This document shows positions 1 through 9,008 of a stretch of 64,000 nucleotides of DNA, one piece after another (positions within the stretch are counted from its first letter, which is position 1; each line of letters starts with the position of its first letter). The notes below the pieces were generated by a model. That model was not told the origin of the DNA, searched no databases, and saw only the letters and a program-made list of their open reading frames with translations. The position numbers and the translations under genes are program-made. The DNA is from Staphylococcus equorum. Its GTDB lineage: Bacteria > Bacillota > Bacilli > Staphylococcales > Staphylococcaceae. Location: contig NZ_LNNB01000016.1 of assembly GCF_001747895.1 (NCBI RefSeq), forward strand, positions 56,685 to 120,684, given 5' to 3'.

Positions 1-276
1 ATCTTCATAATAAACGTGAACATCTTTATTATTTAATTTAGGATTCGCTGAATCATCTTTTTCATGTTTAGTTATTTTCTTGTTTTTCAATTCATCTAAT
101 TCTTTTTTAGAAGCGTCTTTATACCAAGATTCAGCTTGTTTCGTCGCAATTGGTATTGCTCTATCTTCTTTATAACCATCTTTAAGCATCGCATTTCCAA
201 TATCTATTGCTTTTTTAAGTTCTAGTTTTTCCATGTTTTTCCAACTTTGTGGGTAATCATTCATTGTCCAAGGCAT
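1..276 (-). CDS. YdaT-like general stress protein, C-terminus outside the window
   Basis: Partial gene running leftward off the window; 92 codons are visible. The ATG at 276-274 follows a strong AGGAGG ribosome site. The protein begins MPWTMNDYPQSWKN, continues with an AIDIGNAM and AIPIATKQAESWY block, then a Lys/Asp-rich stretch. This N-terminal pattern is that of the YdaT/DUF2188-type general stress proteins of Bacillus and Staphylococcus, whose biochemical role is not known. A loosely SigB-like promoter may lie upstream (GTTTGT, 14 bases, GGTAAA, about positions 316-341 on the minus strand) but the match is weak. Family assignment is from the N-terminal sequence only. Confidence 0.75.
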   Translation of the reverse strand, partial: MPWTMNDYPQSWKNMEKLELKKAIDIGNAMLKDGYKEDRAIPIATKQAESWYKDASKKELDELKNKKITKHEKDDSANPKLNNKDVHVYYED

Positions 277-393
277 TACTTCAACCTCCTACGTTATAAT
301 TTATTCTTCGTCTTAATTATTGTTTACCACTACTAAAAAGTTACAAACAAAGTAATATACACTTTCAATTAAAAACTCAAACTTGTTAACAAT

Positions 394-419
394 GATTAAT
401 TTCCTTAACGAACGGGAAT
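394..419 (+). promoter_or_regulatory. SigB-type promoter candidate for the membrane protein pair
   Basis: GATTAA at 394-399, a 14-base spacer, then GGGAAT at 414-419. This resembles the SigB consensus GTTTAA-N12-14-GGGTAT. It lies about 50 bases before the start at 470. No good SigA -10 is visible at the same spacing. Confidence 0.45.
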
Positions 420-423
420 TAAA

Positions 424-446
424 GTATGAATCTAATCATTTCATAC
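424..446. promoter_or_regulatory. Inverted repeat, possible operator
   Basis: GTATGAA at 424-430 and TTCATAC at 440-446 form a perfect 7-base inverted repeat with a 9-base spacer. It sits between the SigB-like promoter and the ribosome site of the first membrane protein, near the expected transcription start, so it could be an operator or a short leader hairpin. No regulator is identified. Confidence 0.35.
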
Positions 447-469
447 ACTATTTATAAAGGAGGGATATA

Positions 470-1642
470 ATGACAAATATAACAATAGGTTTAATTCCTT
501 CACCTGACATGCCACATAAACTTATAAACAAGATTTCCGATTATCTAGCTGATGATATCCAAAACCATGTAGATGATAAAACAAATTGGGAATTTGAAAC
601 ACATGTCGCTTCAATGGTTGGAACTGCTGAACATATGGATAAAGCACTAGACATCGCATCAAATATTAAAAAACAAAAGAATTGGGATTACACAATTTGT
701 ATAACTGATTTACCAAGCCTATCTAATAATAAAACTGTAATTTGTGATATAAACCTAGACGACAAAACAGCATTATTATCTGTTCCAGCATTAGGTGCTG
801 TGAATTTAAAACGCAAGTTACGTCATTTCATAACATTTATTGTTAAATATTTTTTCACTTCAGGTTCCGATAAAAACCTTTTGAAATCAAAGTATTTTAA
901 ATTAACAAGATTCAATGAAGTTATACCGAATGAAGATAACAAACAAGATAATAGAAAACGTATTATTTCTAAAACATCATTTTTAGGTTGGCTTCATTTA
1001 ATCGTAGGCATGACTTTTTCTAATGAACCTTGGTCTGCTATTTTAGATTTCAAAAAGATTATTTCAGTATCCTTTGCAACTGGAACATATATCGCAATCT
1101 TCTCAACACCTTGGGATTTGAGCTTAGACTATGAATACTGGCGCTTTATTCTACTCATGTTATTATCTATAAGCGGCATGGTAGGGTGGTTAATATATTC
1201 ATATAATTTATGGGAACGTCCGAATCCAAAGACACAAACATCGTATCGTTTCATTTACAATTTCACGACATTGACTACATTATTCGCTATTACAATTTTT
1301 AATTTTGCTGCGCTATTTATATTGCTCACAATAAGCACATTATTATTTGTACCACCAGAAATATTTTCTAGCTGGACCTCTTTGAATGAAAAACAACCAA
1401 CTTTTGTCAACTATATTAACCTTATTTGGTTTATAACTTCATTGGGTATTTTAGCTGGTGCCATGGGTTCAACGGTTGAAAATGCTGAAAAAATCAAGCG
1501 TGTAACATATTCATTCAGACAATATTATAGATATAAAGAATTAGAACAAGACGACAATAGGACTAATAGTACTAATCAAGCATCAGATTACAACGATGGC
1601 CAAAAACTGTCACACAGTGAGGAGGATTCCAATGACAAATAG
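470..1642 (+). CDS. Membrane protein of unknown function, first of a paralogous pair
   Basis: 390 residues; ATG preceded by AAAGGAGGG. An N-terminal soluble region (about 1-120) carries GLIPSPDMP, a GTAEHMDKA segment, WDYTICITDLP and a LLSVPALGAVNLKRK block. A central polar linker (about 130-175) leads to a hydrophobic C-terminal half with roughly five membrane segments (about 190-350) and a short charged tail. The next gene has the same order of motifs, so the two are tandem paralogs, and they overlap by 11 bases, which suggests one operon and coupled translation. I recall similar staphylococcal proteins carrying a tetrahydrofolate-dehydrogenase name in databases; I see no motif supporting that activity. 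Function unknown. Confidence 0.85.
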   Translation: MTNITIGLIPSPDMPHKLINKISDYLADDIQNHVDDKTNWEFETHVASMVGTAEHMDKALDIASNIKKQKNWDYTICITDLPSLSNNKTVICDINLDDKTALLSVPALGAVNLKRKLRHFITFIVKYFFTSGSDKNLLKSKYFKLTRFNEVIPNEDNKQDNRKRIISKTSFLGWLHLIVGMTFSNEPWSAILDFKKIISVSFATGTYIAIFSTPWDLSLDYEYWRFILLMLLSISGMVGWLIYSYNLWERPNPKTQTSYRFIYNFTTLTTLFAITIFNFAALFILLTISTLLFVPPEIFSSWTSLNEKQPTFVNYINLIWFITSLGILAGAMGSTVENAEKIKRVTYSFRQYYRYKELEQDDNRTNSTNQASDYNDGQKLSHSEEDSNDK

Positions 1643-2861
1643 AACGATTGAAATTGGATTAGTAGCGGCGCCAGGAATAACAGAAAAAATCGCTCACAAT
1701 CTTGAAAATAACTTACCAGAGGTATTATCAAATTATTTTGCTAAAGATATCGAATGGAAAATCAATACAGTTGTTGATCCCCTCACCGGTTCTGCAGAAA
1801 CCGCCAAAGAAATATTCGAGAAAATTGCTAACTACCAAAATAATAATAATTGGCAATATACGATAGGACTTACTGACCTCCCTATTATTAAAGATAATAA
1901 TGTAATCGCTTTTGATATCAATAAAAGTAATGGTGCCAGTTTAATTTCCGTCCCTTCCTACGGTTGGCGACCAGTTCAAAAACGTATACAAAAATCTATA
2001 GTTGGAATTATTGAAACTGTAAATATGGATCATTCACAGGATTTACAAAAAAATAGTAACCACGATAAAGATAGTCAAGAAAAATTAAAATCACAATTTC
2101 CACTTTCAACTTTAAAATCACGTACAGCATATTTGGAAGATACAAATTCCAAACATACACATTATTTTGTTTCATCTAATACAAAAGGTTCTTTCCGTTT
2201 AATTAGTGGTATGACATTTGCAAACAACCCATTAAGCATGCTAAGTAGCTTAAGTAATGTCGTAGCCATAGCATTCACTACTGGTGCTTTCGGTATCGTT
2301 TTTACTACGATGTGGAATTTAAGTTATGTTTATTCATCTTGGCGTATGTTACTCATGATGGTAGTCGCCATTTTTGGCATGATGTTTTGGATTATTGTAG
2401 CGCACCATTTATGGGAATCGAAAAAAGAGAGTAGAAATAAAAGAGTTACAATGTTATATAATTTGACGACAGTACTAACGCTAACTGTTTCACTTATCAT
2501 TTATTATATAATATTATTCTTTTTATTCTTAATTGCTACTCTTGTAGTCTTGCCTTCAGGCTATTTAGGCCAAACTTTACAAATGGGCGGCCCCGCAACG
2601 TTAATCACTTATATAAATCTTGCTTGGTTTGCTACTTCTATATCAACAGTTGCCGGTGCAATTGGTGCTGGTTTAAACAATGAAGAACTCATATTAGAAA
2701 GTACTTATGGGTTTAGACAAAAAGAACGTTATAAAAAAATGGAAGACCAAGAAAAACAACAAGAACAGAAAAGAACTGAAGCTAAGAAAGATATTGAAGA
2801 GAAAAAACAAGAGGAAGAAAAGAAAGCAGAACAAGAAGGTGAAAATAAACAAGATTACTAA
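1632..2861 (+). CDS. Membrane protein of unknown function, second of a paralogous pair
   Basis: 409 residues from the ATG at 1632, chosen because GGAGGA lies 5 bases upstream; an upstream in-frame ATG at 1596 has no ribosome site. Matching blocks with the preceding protein are GLVAAPGITEKIA, DPLTGSAETAKEI, WQYTIGLTDLPI, LISVPSYGWRPVQKR, RLISGMTFANNP and a C-terminal five-segment membrane domain ending in VAGAIGAGLNN. Unlike its partner it has a longer central linker and a C-terminal tail (about 360-409) made almost entirely of Lys, Glu and Gln, likely a cytosolic coiled coil. The pair may form a hetero-oligomer; that is inference from co-translation and shared architecture. Confidence 0.85.
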   Translation: MTNRTIEIGLVAAPGITEKIAHNLENNLPEVLSNYFAKDIEWKINTVVDPLTGSAETAKEIFEKIANYQNNNNWQYTIGLTDLPIIKDNNVIAFDINKSNGASLISVPSYGWRPVQKRIQKSIVGIIETVNMDHSQDLQKNSNHDKDSQEKLKSQFPLSTLKSRTAYLEDTNSKHTHYFVSSNTKGSFRLISGMTFANNPLSMLSSLSNVVAIAFTTGAFGIVFTTMWNLSYVYSSWRMLLMMVVAIFGMMFWIIVAHHLWESKKESRNKRVTMLYNLTTVLTLTVSLIIYYIILFFLFLIATLVVLPSGYLGQTLQMGGPATLITYINLAWFATSISTVAGAIGAGLNNEELILESTYGFRQKERYKKMEDQEKQQEQKRTEAKKDIEEKKQEEEKKAEQEGENKQDY

Positions 2862-2941
2862 GGGCAGTCTTACCTCAGACAAACCTCAGACTCCCTTTCG
2901 CACTTGAAAACTTGTTTGACACCTTAAAATAAATAAAAAAC

Positions 2942-2989
2942 AAAGCAAGCCAACCCATGATTCCGTTCATCGTAAGGTTGGCTTGCTTT
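2942..2989. terminator. Bidirectional intrinsic terminator
   Basis: A 14-base perfect stem (2942-2955 with 2976-2989, core CAAGCCAACC/GGTTGGCTTG) flanked by A and T runs. It separates the membrane protein pair from the convergent FUSC gene; its right arm touches the stop codon of the latter. Confidence 0.9.
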
Positions 2990-4906
2990 TTAAACTTGTG
3001 CTAAATTCACTTTTTGTCTTGCATTCATACAGTTATTCTGAATACTCATCAATGATGTTTTAATGTGTATATACTGAGGTAGTTCTGATATTTCTTGGAC
3101 TTTAATATGCGAACCTCTTTCAAAATGTTTTGCTATATTTTCAAAGATAAGTAAGTATTCGCCCATTGTTTCATCATCTATATGATATCTTTCTTTATTA
3201 CTCAAAGCCCTTGTAAGCATAAAGCTAATTTCTTCTAAGGCATAAATACTCGGATAATAATACTGTATGACCATCTTATTACTAAACAGTTCACCGTTTG
3301 CGCTATTATATACTTGCTTCATGTTATTGAGTTTCACACTTAACTGAAGCATTTCTTGTTTGTCTTGTTCTCGTGATGAATATTTACTACTTGCAAACAA
3401 GTAATGGAATAATACTGCCTCGTCTCTTGCAACGTCTGCAAGTGTTGATGGTAGCATGGATGACGCTGTCTTTCTGCCTATTATCAATAAACAAATAACA
3501 GCAATTGCAATACCCACAATTACATCAATCACACGTGGCAACGCAATTAAAATTGTTAAGTGGTTTGCTGCTATACCGTTCAACAAGATCACTTGGATCG
3601 TTATGAAAATAACAGCGAATGAATAGTTAGCCCCCACAAATACCTCTGTCACACCTGCTGCTGCAGCTAACAAGAGAATCGCAATTGGTAACGGTGGCGT
3701 CGATAATAAAATAAGAGATAATACAAGCACACCTATAATTGTACCAACTCCCCTAGATCCAGCACGCTCAAAACTATGTAACGTTGTTGAGCCTATTAGT
3801 ACTGTATGTGTACTTAAAGGAATCCAATATGCTTTTTCAAAACCAAACATAAGCGCTATAAAAATTGAAATAGCCATAATAACTGTATAGCGTAATGTAT
3901 TTCTAAACACAAATGAATCCAGGGTTAAATTTGTTAACATACGATGTCCATATATAGGCACACGAATATCAATTTCATGTTCTACACGTTCATCACCTGC
4001 ATTCATGATTGCATCTACTTTGAATATATTATCAACGAGATTTTGATATTGGTCATCAATTTCCACTGCTTTTGTCCATTGTTTTTTAATATTACCTTCA
4101 GAGTATACAAGTTTGATTACAAAATCTGCCATTTCTTTGATTTCTTTAGGTAATGGACGTGTATTCTTTTCATTCAGCTCTAATAATTCTGAATGAATAC
4201 CTTGCGCCGTATTATGAAGTAACAGCAAACGTTGAAATTCGGGTGACTCTTTAGATTTGGCAGTACTGGAAGTGATCAGCTGAGTATCTGAATTTCTAAA
4301 AGCAGTCACTGCGAATTGTGATGCTTTAGCAAATGCTTTCGGATCATCAAAATTATAAATAAGTTGTTTAATGATATTATAATCGTTTTTAATAGCTTTT
4401 GACTCTGCAGATTCTTTAGATATTACTATAAGGATAGTAACAATTAATGTTGCTAATAATCCTCCAACAAACATAGCAAGCCCTCTATATAAAGCTTCTT
4501 CTGGAGCTACAGGTAAGTTGAAAGGTAAACTGAAAGCAACAATAAAGAATGTAGATGAAGGTCCTGGTATATTCAATGAACTAAATATATAATACGGAAT
4601 CACCGTAACAATAAGTAGTAATACACCAAAGATAAGTGGCTGGCTTACTGTGAGCGTACCTAATATCATTGCTATAGATAACCCTATCGATGAGAAAAAT
4701 ACGATACGTAGTTTCGATTTGGATGACCCACCAAATACATAAATATGTGCTAAAGTACCAGTAGATATTAATAATCCTGTAGAAAGATGACCCATTAAAT
4801 AACCAATAACGAGTGGGATAAACATTAATATAGCTTGTCTTAAACCTTTAGCAACATCGATTTTCATGGTATTAAATCGAACAAGTGACTTTAAATATTT
4901 AACCAA
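2990..4906 (-). CDS. FUSC-family (aromatic acid exporter-like) membrane protein
   Basis: 638 residues in the duplicated arrangement typical of FUSC/ArAE transporters: membrane segments at about 20-160, a soluble region at about 170-325, a second membrane block at about 335-470 (with EKAYWIPLSTHTVLIGST and RAGSRGVGTIIGVL), and a soluble C-terminal domain. FUSC proteins are linked to efflux of organic acids or drugs, but no substrate can be read from the sequence. The start is uncertain: the frame opens at a TTG (4906-4904) that lies 14 bases from AAGGAG, which is long, and the next Met (codon 14) has no ribosome site. A seven-codon ATG reading frame (MNTNIG, stop) overlaps this start. Confidence 0.85.
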   Translation of the reverse strand: MVKYLKSLVRFNTMKIDVAKGLRQAILMFIPLVIGYLMGHLSTGLLISTGTLAHIYVFGGSSKSKLRIVFFSSIGLSIAMILGTLTVSQPLIFGVLLLIVTVIPYYIFSSLNIPGPSSTFFIVAFSLPFNLPVAPEEALYRGLAMFVGGLLATLIVTILIVISKESAESKAIKNDYNIIKQLIYNFDDPKAFAKASQFAVTAFRNSDTQLITSSTAKSKESPEFQRLLLLHNTAQGIHSELLELNEKNTRPLPKEIKEMADFVIKLVYSEGNIKKQWTKAVEIDDQYQNLVDNIFKVDAIMNAGDERVEHEIDIRVPIYGHRMLTNLTLDSFVFRNTLRYTVIMAISIFIALMFGFEKAYWIPLSTHTVLIGSTTLHSFERAGSRGVGTIIGVLVLSLILLSTPPLPIAILLLAAAAGVTEVFVGANYSFAVIFITIQVILLNGIAANHLTILIALPRVIDVIVGIAIAVICLLIIGRKTASSMLPSTLADVARDEAVLFHYLFASSKYSSREQDKQEMLQLSVKLNNMKQVYNSANGELFSNKMVIQYYYPSIYALEEISFMLTRALSNKERYHIDDETMGEYLLIFENIAKHFERGSHIKVQEISELPQYIHIKTSLMSIQNNCMNARQKVNLAQV

Positions 4907-4998
4907 TGTTGGTGTTCATCTCCTTCAATATTTTATTTTTTATTAGTTTAATACGTATGCGCCCTACAAATTGTAGTATTTAAAAAGCACATATAAAA

Positions 4999-5173
4999 AT
5001 GGGAGAGGAAGAGAAATCAAAAATGTGAAATTTGATTTCGTATTCCCACCCCCACAAGGCTGACTAGATAAAGGAATACAAGAGCTGAGGCTCTTGCATA
5101 TGAACTACTAGCCTTCATACATGAAGCATTAGTTCTTTAAAACTTGATACAAGTGCATTTAGATATCAGACAA
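4999..5173 (-). repeat. Dispersed intergenic repeat, family 1
   Basis: A hairpin block (TGGGA at 5000 with TCCCA at 5044; inner GAAATCAAA at 5013 with TTTGATTTC at 5031) is followed by a body starting GGCTGACTAG (about 5058) and ending AACTTGATACAAGTGCATTTAG and ATATCAGAC (about 5141-5173). The body aligns with the reverse complement of 20872-20960. It resembles the TGGGA...TCCCA intergenic repeats common in staphylococci. It lies downstream of budA with the hairpin distal. The rest of the 4907-5472 gap is AT-rich without a supported gene. Confidence 0.7.
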
Positions 5174-5472
5174 CTACTGTGTAATCTCAATTTCACATTT
5201 ACAACGTAGTATGTTGTATTTATATCTCAGTCTCATTAGGTCGTAAACACATGTAGCCTATTTATCTCAGCTTACTAACAATTCAATATTTAATACAATA
5301 TTTTTTATTATCGTAAAAGTTACATATGTCCAACTTAAAACATCACTCTACCATTTTAACACTTTTCTAAAAATATTTTGCCGTATTTGATTGGATAATT
5401 TCATAGCCAATTTATTATAAATCATTTCATTGTTTGTATGATGTGAAAAGTCTTTTTATAGCACTCAATGAT

Positions 5473-6171
5473 TTATTCTGCTTCTTTAATATCTTCATGA
5501 ACGCTTGAATAATCGATATCTGTTTCTAAAAATTCATCATTATTCACAGGAAAGTGTTGTTCAAGTGTTTCTATATTACTAATTTCTACAGAACCACTAT
5601 TAAATTCAAAATCTAAGACATGGCCACCAAATGTTTTATTTTCATCCACAAAATGTAAATGAAATCCTCCTGCAGCGACGCCATGAAATAATTGTGGAGA
5701 ATAAAATCCTACAATCGTGCCATGTACTTGTTCTTTCGTATATTCAGGTTGTTTTTTAGCTGATTCTATTAATTTTGTATAAGGTCTATCTTGCTTCGGC
5801 ATCATTCTGACATGAATCATTTCAAATTTACCGGTGATTTTGACAGCTATAAATATATTATTACTCGCTGCTTGACGTTGGATTTCATTCAACACAGCTT
5901 CAGAGTCGGTGATATATCGAACATCAAATTGCTTATCTACTTTGAAAGGGGTAACTGTAGAGAATGGTGTCATTTCGTGACCTTCTAATTGTTTGAACTC
6001 ACCATATTCATTAGCATGATATGCGATACCATCTAATATAATAACTTCACCATCAGAGCCAGTTAGTGTTCCTATACCTAAATCACCATGTTCTAAAATC
6101 TCTTTAATCGTAGCAGTGCCTTCTAACAAACCTGCCATCAACGTACCTAGTGTTCCGTGTTGATACAACAT
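5473..6171 (-). CDS. budA: Alpha-acetolactate decarboxylase
   Basis: 232 residues, normal length for the family, which converts alpha-acetolactate to acetoin in the cytoplasm. Recognisable blocks are the N-terminal MLYQHGTLGTLMAG, GDLGIGTLTGSDGEVIILDG, and GGFHLHFVDENKTFGGHVLDF, which holds the three His of the zinc site. ATG preceded by AAGGAGAG. No acetolactate synthase gene lies beside it in this window, so unlike the common alsS-alsD operon it appears to be a single-gene unit. The gene is also called alsD. Confidence 0.95.
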   Translation of the reverse strand: MLYQHGTLGTLMAGLLEGTATIKEILEHGDLGIGTLTGSDGEVIILDGIAYHANEYGEFKQLEGHEMTPFSTVTPFKVDKQFDVRYITDSEAVLNEIQRQAASNNIFIAVKITGKFEMIHVRMMPKQDRPYTKLIESAKKQPEYTKEQVHGTIVGFYSPQLFHGVAAGGFHLHFVDENKTFGGHVLDFEFNSGSVEISNIETLEQHFPVNNDEFLETDIDYSSVHEDIKEAE

Positions 6172-6311
6172 TATCTCTTCTCTCCTTACTAAAACGTATT
6201 ACGCACTTTTAAAAAATAGGGGTATTTTTATTATAATTGCTTCCAACATGAAATTATACACCATTGTATTACGCTACAACAGCTTAGTGTCTTAATTAAT
6301 CCTAGTAAAAA

Positions 6312-6352
6312 GGAATAAAAAATCTAAACCCACAAGATTACGTAAGTTTAGA
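6312..6352 (-). terminator. Intrinsic terminator after the ABM monooxygenase
   Basis: On the minus strand the stem GTCTAAAC / GTTTAGA (6346-6352 with 6323-6329) is followed by a T-run at about 6315-6322. It lies just downstream of the gene at 6374. Confidence 0.75.
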
Positions 6353-6373
6353 CTCTTATTTTGAAATAGTCTT

Positions 6374-6658
6374 TTATTTAGTTTGAGAAACTTGAATATC
6401 TGGTTTAGTAATCAAATATTGCGTAACTTCTTTGAAAAAGTGTTGAAAGTGTTCTGTACCATTGTGCACTTCTAAAGCTTCTTCATTTTCATATTGTTCA
6501 ATAAAAGCAAATGTATTAGGCTCATCAGTGCGTTCAAAGTGTGCATAATACAATGCGCCATCTTCTTTGTTAGCTGCTAATACAAGTGGTTCTACTAGTG
6601 CTAAATACTGATCACGCTTTGACGGGTCAATCTTCATTATAGCATTTACAGTAACCAT
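6374..6658 (-). CDS. Small ABM-domain monooxygenase (quinol monooxygenase-like)
   Basis: 94 residues, a single antibiotic-biosynthesis-monooxygenase fold: beta strand TVNAIMKIDP, helix QYLALVEPLVLAANKE, then GALYYAHFERTDEPNTFAFIEQYENEEALEVHNGTEHFQHFF. The HxxxxHFxxF pattern is typical of YgiN-like quinol monooxygenases and also of heme-degrading IsdG-type proteins; the IsdG catalytic Trp context is not evident, so the former is preferred. ATG preceded by AGGAGG. Monocistronic, terminators on both sides. It may belong with the quinone-handling genes elsewhere in the window (inference). Confidence 0.8.
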   Translation of the reverse strand: MVTVNAIMKIDPSKRDQYLALVEPLVLAANKEDGALYYAHFERTDEPNTFAFIEQYENEEALEVHNGTEHFQHFFKEVTQYLITKPDIQVSQTK

Positions 6659-6805
6659 CTTTTAATCCTCCTAGGAAATCATTATCTTTATTAATTACCG
6701 CAAACTCAATATCGCAAACATTGCATGCTTTATATCAATCATTCAAAAAAGTATCATTCAGTAATAAATCGAAATACATCATATTTTGAAGTCAATTTAA
6801 TCAAT

Positions 6806-6842
6806 AAAAAAGACTAACTCCCCCTTTGAAGTTAGTCTTTTA
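6806..6842. terminator. Intrinsic terminator downstream of putP
   Basis: Stem AAAAAGACTAAC (6807-6818) with GTTAGTCTTTTT (6831-6842), 12-base loop, A/T runs on both sides. It ends putP transcription and could also act on the plus strand. Confidence 0.85.
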
Positions 6843-6864
6843 TAATCTATAATTTCTCCCGCTT

Positions 6865-6902
6865 TAAACTAAATGGTGATTCCACAATCACTATTTAGTT
6901 TA
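6865..6902. other. Long inverted repeat between putP and its terminator
   Basis: TAAACTAAATGGTGAT (6865-6880) pairs with ATCACTATTTAGTTTA (6887-6902) with a single G-T. There is no T-run in the minus direction, so it is not an obvious terminator; it may protect the putP 3' end. Function not known. Confidence 0.6.
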
Positions 6903-6951
6903 TTTGTTTAATTTTGTAGTCATAATTTAAACCCCTTATTTAAATTATGTA

Positions 6952-8502
6952 CTATTTTTGCTTTTTAGCATCGTTAACAGTTTGACGTACATCTGCTAAA
7001 TCAGCTTCAACATTAATCTCAGGTTTTTTAGTAAATTTACTTACTACAACCGTTACAATTAAACTTGTTAAGAAGCCTGGTATGATTTCATATAAATTAA
7101 AGAAATCATTGATTTCACCAAGTGGTTTAACAAACGCAATCCATATAACTACTACAATTGCCCCTGATAACATACCACTCACTGCACCAGTACGACTTAA
7201 GCCTTTCCAATATAATGACAATAGTACAAGTGGTCCAAATGCTGCACCAAAACCTGCCCATGCATTACCTACAAGACCTAAAATCGTGTCGTTTGGTGTC
7301 CAAGCAATCCAAAGTGATATAAGTGCTACAACGATTACTGATAAACGTCCCACCATAACAAATTCTTTTTGATGTTCTTTGGCTGCTTTCTCACCACGGA
7401 ATAATTTATAAAAGTCTTCTGTTAATGAACTAGATGTCACTAACAATTGTGAAGAAATTGTACTCATAATTGCGGCTAAAATAGCGGCAAGTAAGAAACC
7501 ACCAACAAGCGGATGGAATAAAATTTGTCCCATTAAAATGAATAGTGTTTCAGGATCTTGTATATCAGTACCACTTTGATTGATAAATGTGATACCTGTA
7601 AGTCCGACGCCTACTGCACCTATTAAACTGATTGCCATCCAACCAATACCAAAACGTCTTGCTGTTGGTATTTGTTTGATTGATTTGATAGACATAAAAC
7701 GTACAATAATATGCGGCTGACCAAAATAACCTAAGCCCCAAGCAAAGAATGAAATAATACCTATCACTGTTGTGCCTTTAAATAGGTCCAAGTTCGTAGG
7801 TTTTAATGCTGCTGCTTGTGATATTGTATCAAGTCCACTTAATTGCATCATAGCAACAATCGGTACCATTACCATAGCGATAATCATAACGACCCCTTGG
7901 AAAAAGTCTGTTAATGATACGGCTAAATAGCCACCAAAGAATGTATATGCAATAACAATAACTGCTACGATTATCATACCTAAGTGATAGTTCATACCAA
8001 ATGCACTTTCAAATAATACCCCACCTGAAACCATTCCAGAATGAGTATAAAGCGTAAAGAATACGACAATAATTGCCCCGGCAATTATTTTAATAGAGTT
8101 AGATTTATCATCTAATCTATTTTTAAAGAAATCTGGTAGCGTTATGGCATCCCCAGCTTTCTCTGTATATACACGGAGACGCGGTGCTACAACAATATAG
8201 TTTATGTATGCCCCTATAGTTAGACCAATCGCTAACCACGCTGCTGATAGCCCAGTAGTATAAACTTCCCCAGGTAGTCCCATGATCATCCAACCACTCA
8301 TGTCGGATGCACCTGCAGATAGTGCTGTTACATATGGACCAATGTTTCTGCCGCCCAACATATATTCACTGACATTACCTGTCGATTGTTTAAAGCCATA
8401 GTAACCTATGCCTAATAAAACAATGAAATAAACAATCAGCATAATATACGTTTGCCAGTTCGGGTCTACTTGACTCTGTAATGATGCTCCCAATGTAAAC
8501 AT
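6952..8502 (-). CDS. putP: Sodium/proline symporter
   Basis: 516 residues, a sodium:solute symporter with about 13 membrane segments. The N-terminus matches PutP closely: [29 protein letters not shown] split over segments 2-3, then [19 protein letters not shown] and [12 protein letters not shown]. It imports proline with sodium, for nutrition or osmoprotection. ATG preceded by AAAGGGAG. Single-gene unit, transcribed divergently from fbp across a 506-base gap. Confidence 0.95.
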   Translation of the reverse strand: MFTLGASLQSQVDPNWQTYIMLIVYFIVLLGIGYYGFKQSTGNVSEYMLGGRNIGPYVTALSAGASDMSGWMIMGLPGEVYTTGLSAAWLAIGLTIGAYINYIVVAPRLRVYTEKAGDAITLPDFFKNRLDDKSNSIKIIAGAIIVVFFTLYTHSGMVSGGVLFESAFGMNYHLGMIIVAVIVIAYTFFGGYLAVSLTDFFQGVVMIIAMVMVPIVAMMQLSGLDTISQAAALKPTNLDLFKGTTVIGIISFFAWGLGYFGQPHIIVRFMSIKSIKQIPTARRFGIGWMAISLIGAVGVGLTGITFINQSGTDIQDPETLFILMGQILFHPLVGGFLLAAILAAIMSTISSQLLVTSSSLTEDFYKLFRGEKAAKEHQKEFVMVGRLSVIVVALISLWIAWTPNDTILGLVGNAWAGFGAAFGPLVLLSLYWKGLSRTGAVSGMLSGAIVVVIWIAFVKPLGEINDFFNLYEIIPGFLTSLIVTVVVSKFTKKPEINVEADLADVRQTVNDAKKQK

Positions 8503-9008
8503 TGAACAAACTCCCTTTTATTATATGATTTTGTCACATGCATTCATTATACAAAAATTAACGGAATTTTAAACCACTTATGAGAAGTTTTTTTTGCTCT
8601 TTTTTTATTAAAAGGTCTTTATAACACTATAAATGCTGTTATACAAGCGTTTTTAACGGTTAAAATTAAAGGTGTAATTATTCTCTTTTCGTGCTTATAA
8701 TCACACTTTACAATTCAAAATAATGTATGTTTCCCACAACTTTTATATTAATATCATTTTAACTGTATTTGAGTAACATGTTATTTTACATTATTTTTTG
8801 TGATAATCGCCTTTTTCCGTTATATTTATTTGCTATCGTTTATACATGACTAAGCCATTTTTTAGAATTTATGGACAGTTAATAATATAATAGGAAATGG
8901 ACATAACAATTCAAAATAATGCTACAATAAAGACTATATAATGAAAGCGTTTTACATAGCTGTAATACAAAACATTACAAAAATTATACAACTGGAGTGA
9001 CATAAATC
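8503..9008. promoter_or_regulatory. putP-fbp divergent intergenic region with a 16-base direct repeat
   Basis: No gene in this gap. The 16-mer ACAATTCAAAATAATG occurs perfectly twice, at 8710-8725 and 8906-8921. A TATAAT at 8937-8942 is a plausible fbp -10, though the -35 is poor. A cre-like sequence (TGAAAGCGTTTTACA, 8942-8956) overlaps it but has one base too many for the consensus. The rest is AT-rich and featureless to me. Confidence 0.5.

Noticed and set aside
2707..2907. Lys/Asn-rich 66-residue frame over the tail of the second membrane protein
   Set aside because: Its composition is the shifted reading of the coiled-coil tail; no ribosome site of its own.
8942..8956. cre-like TGAAAGCGTTTTACA upstream of fbp
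   Set aside because: One base too long for the cre consensus and not symmetrical; mentioned only in the intergenic entry.
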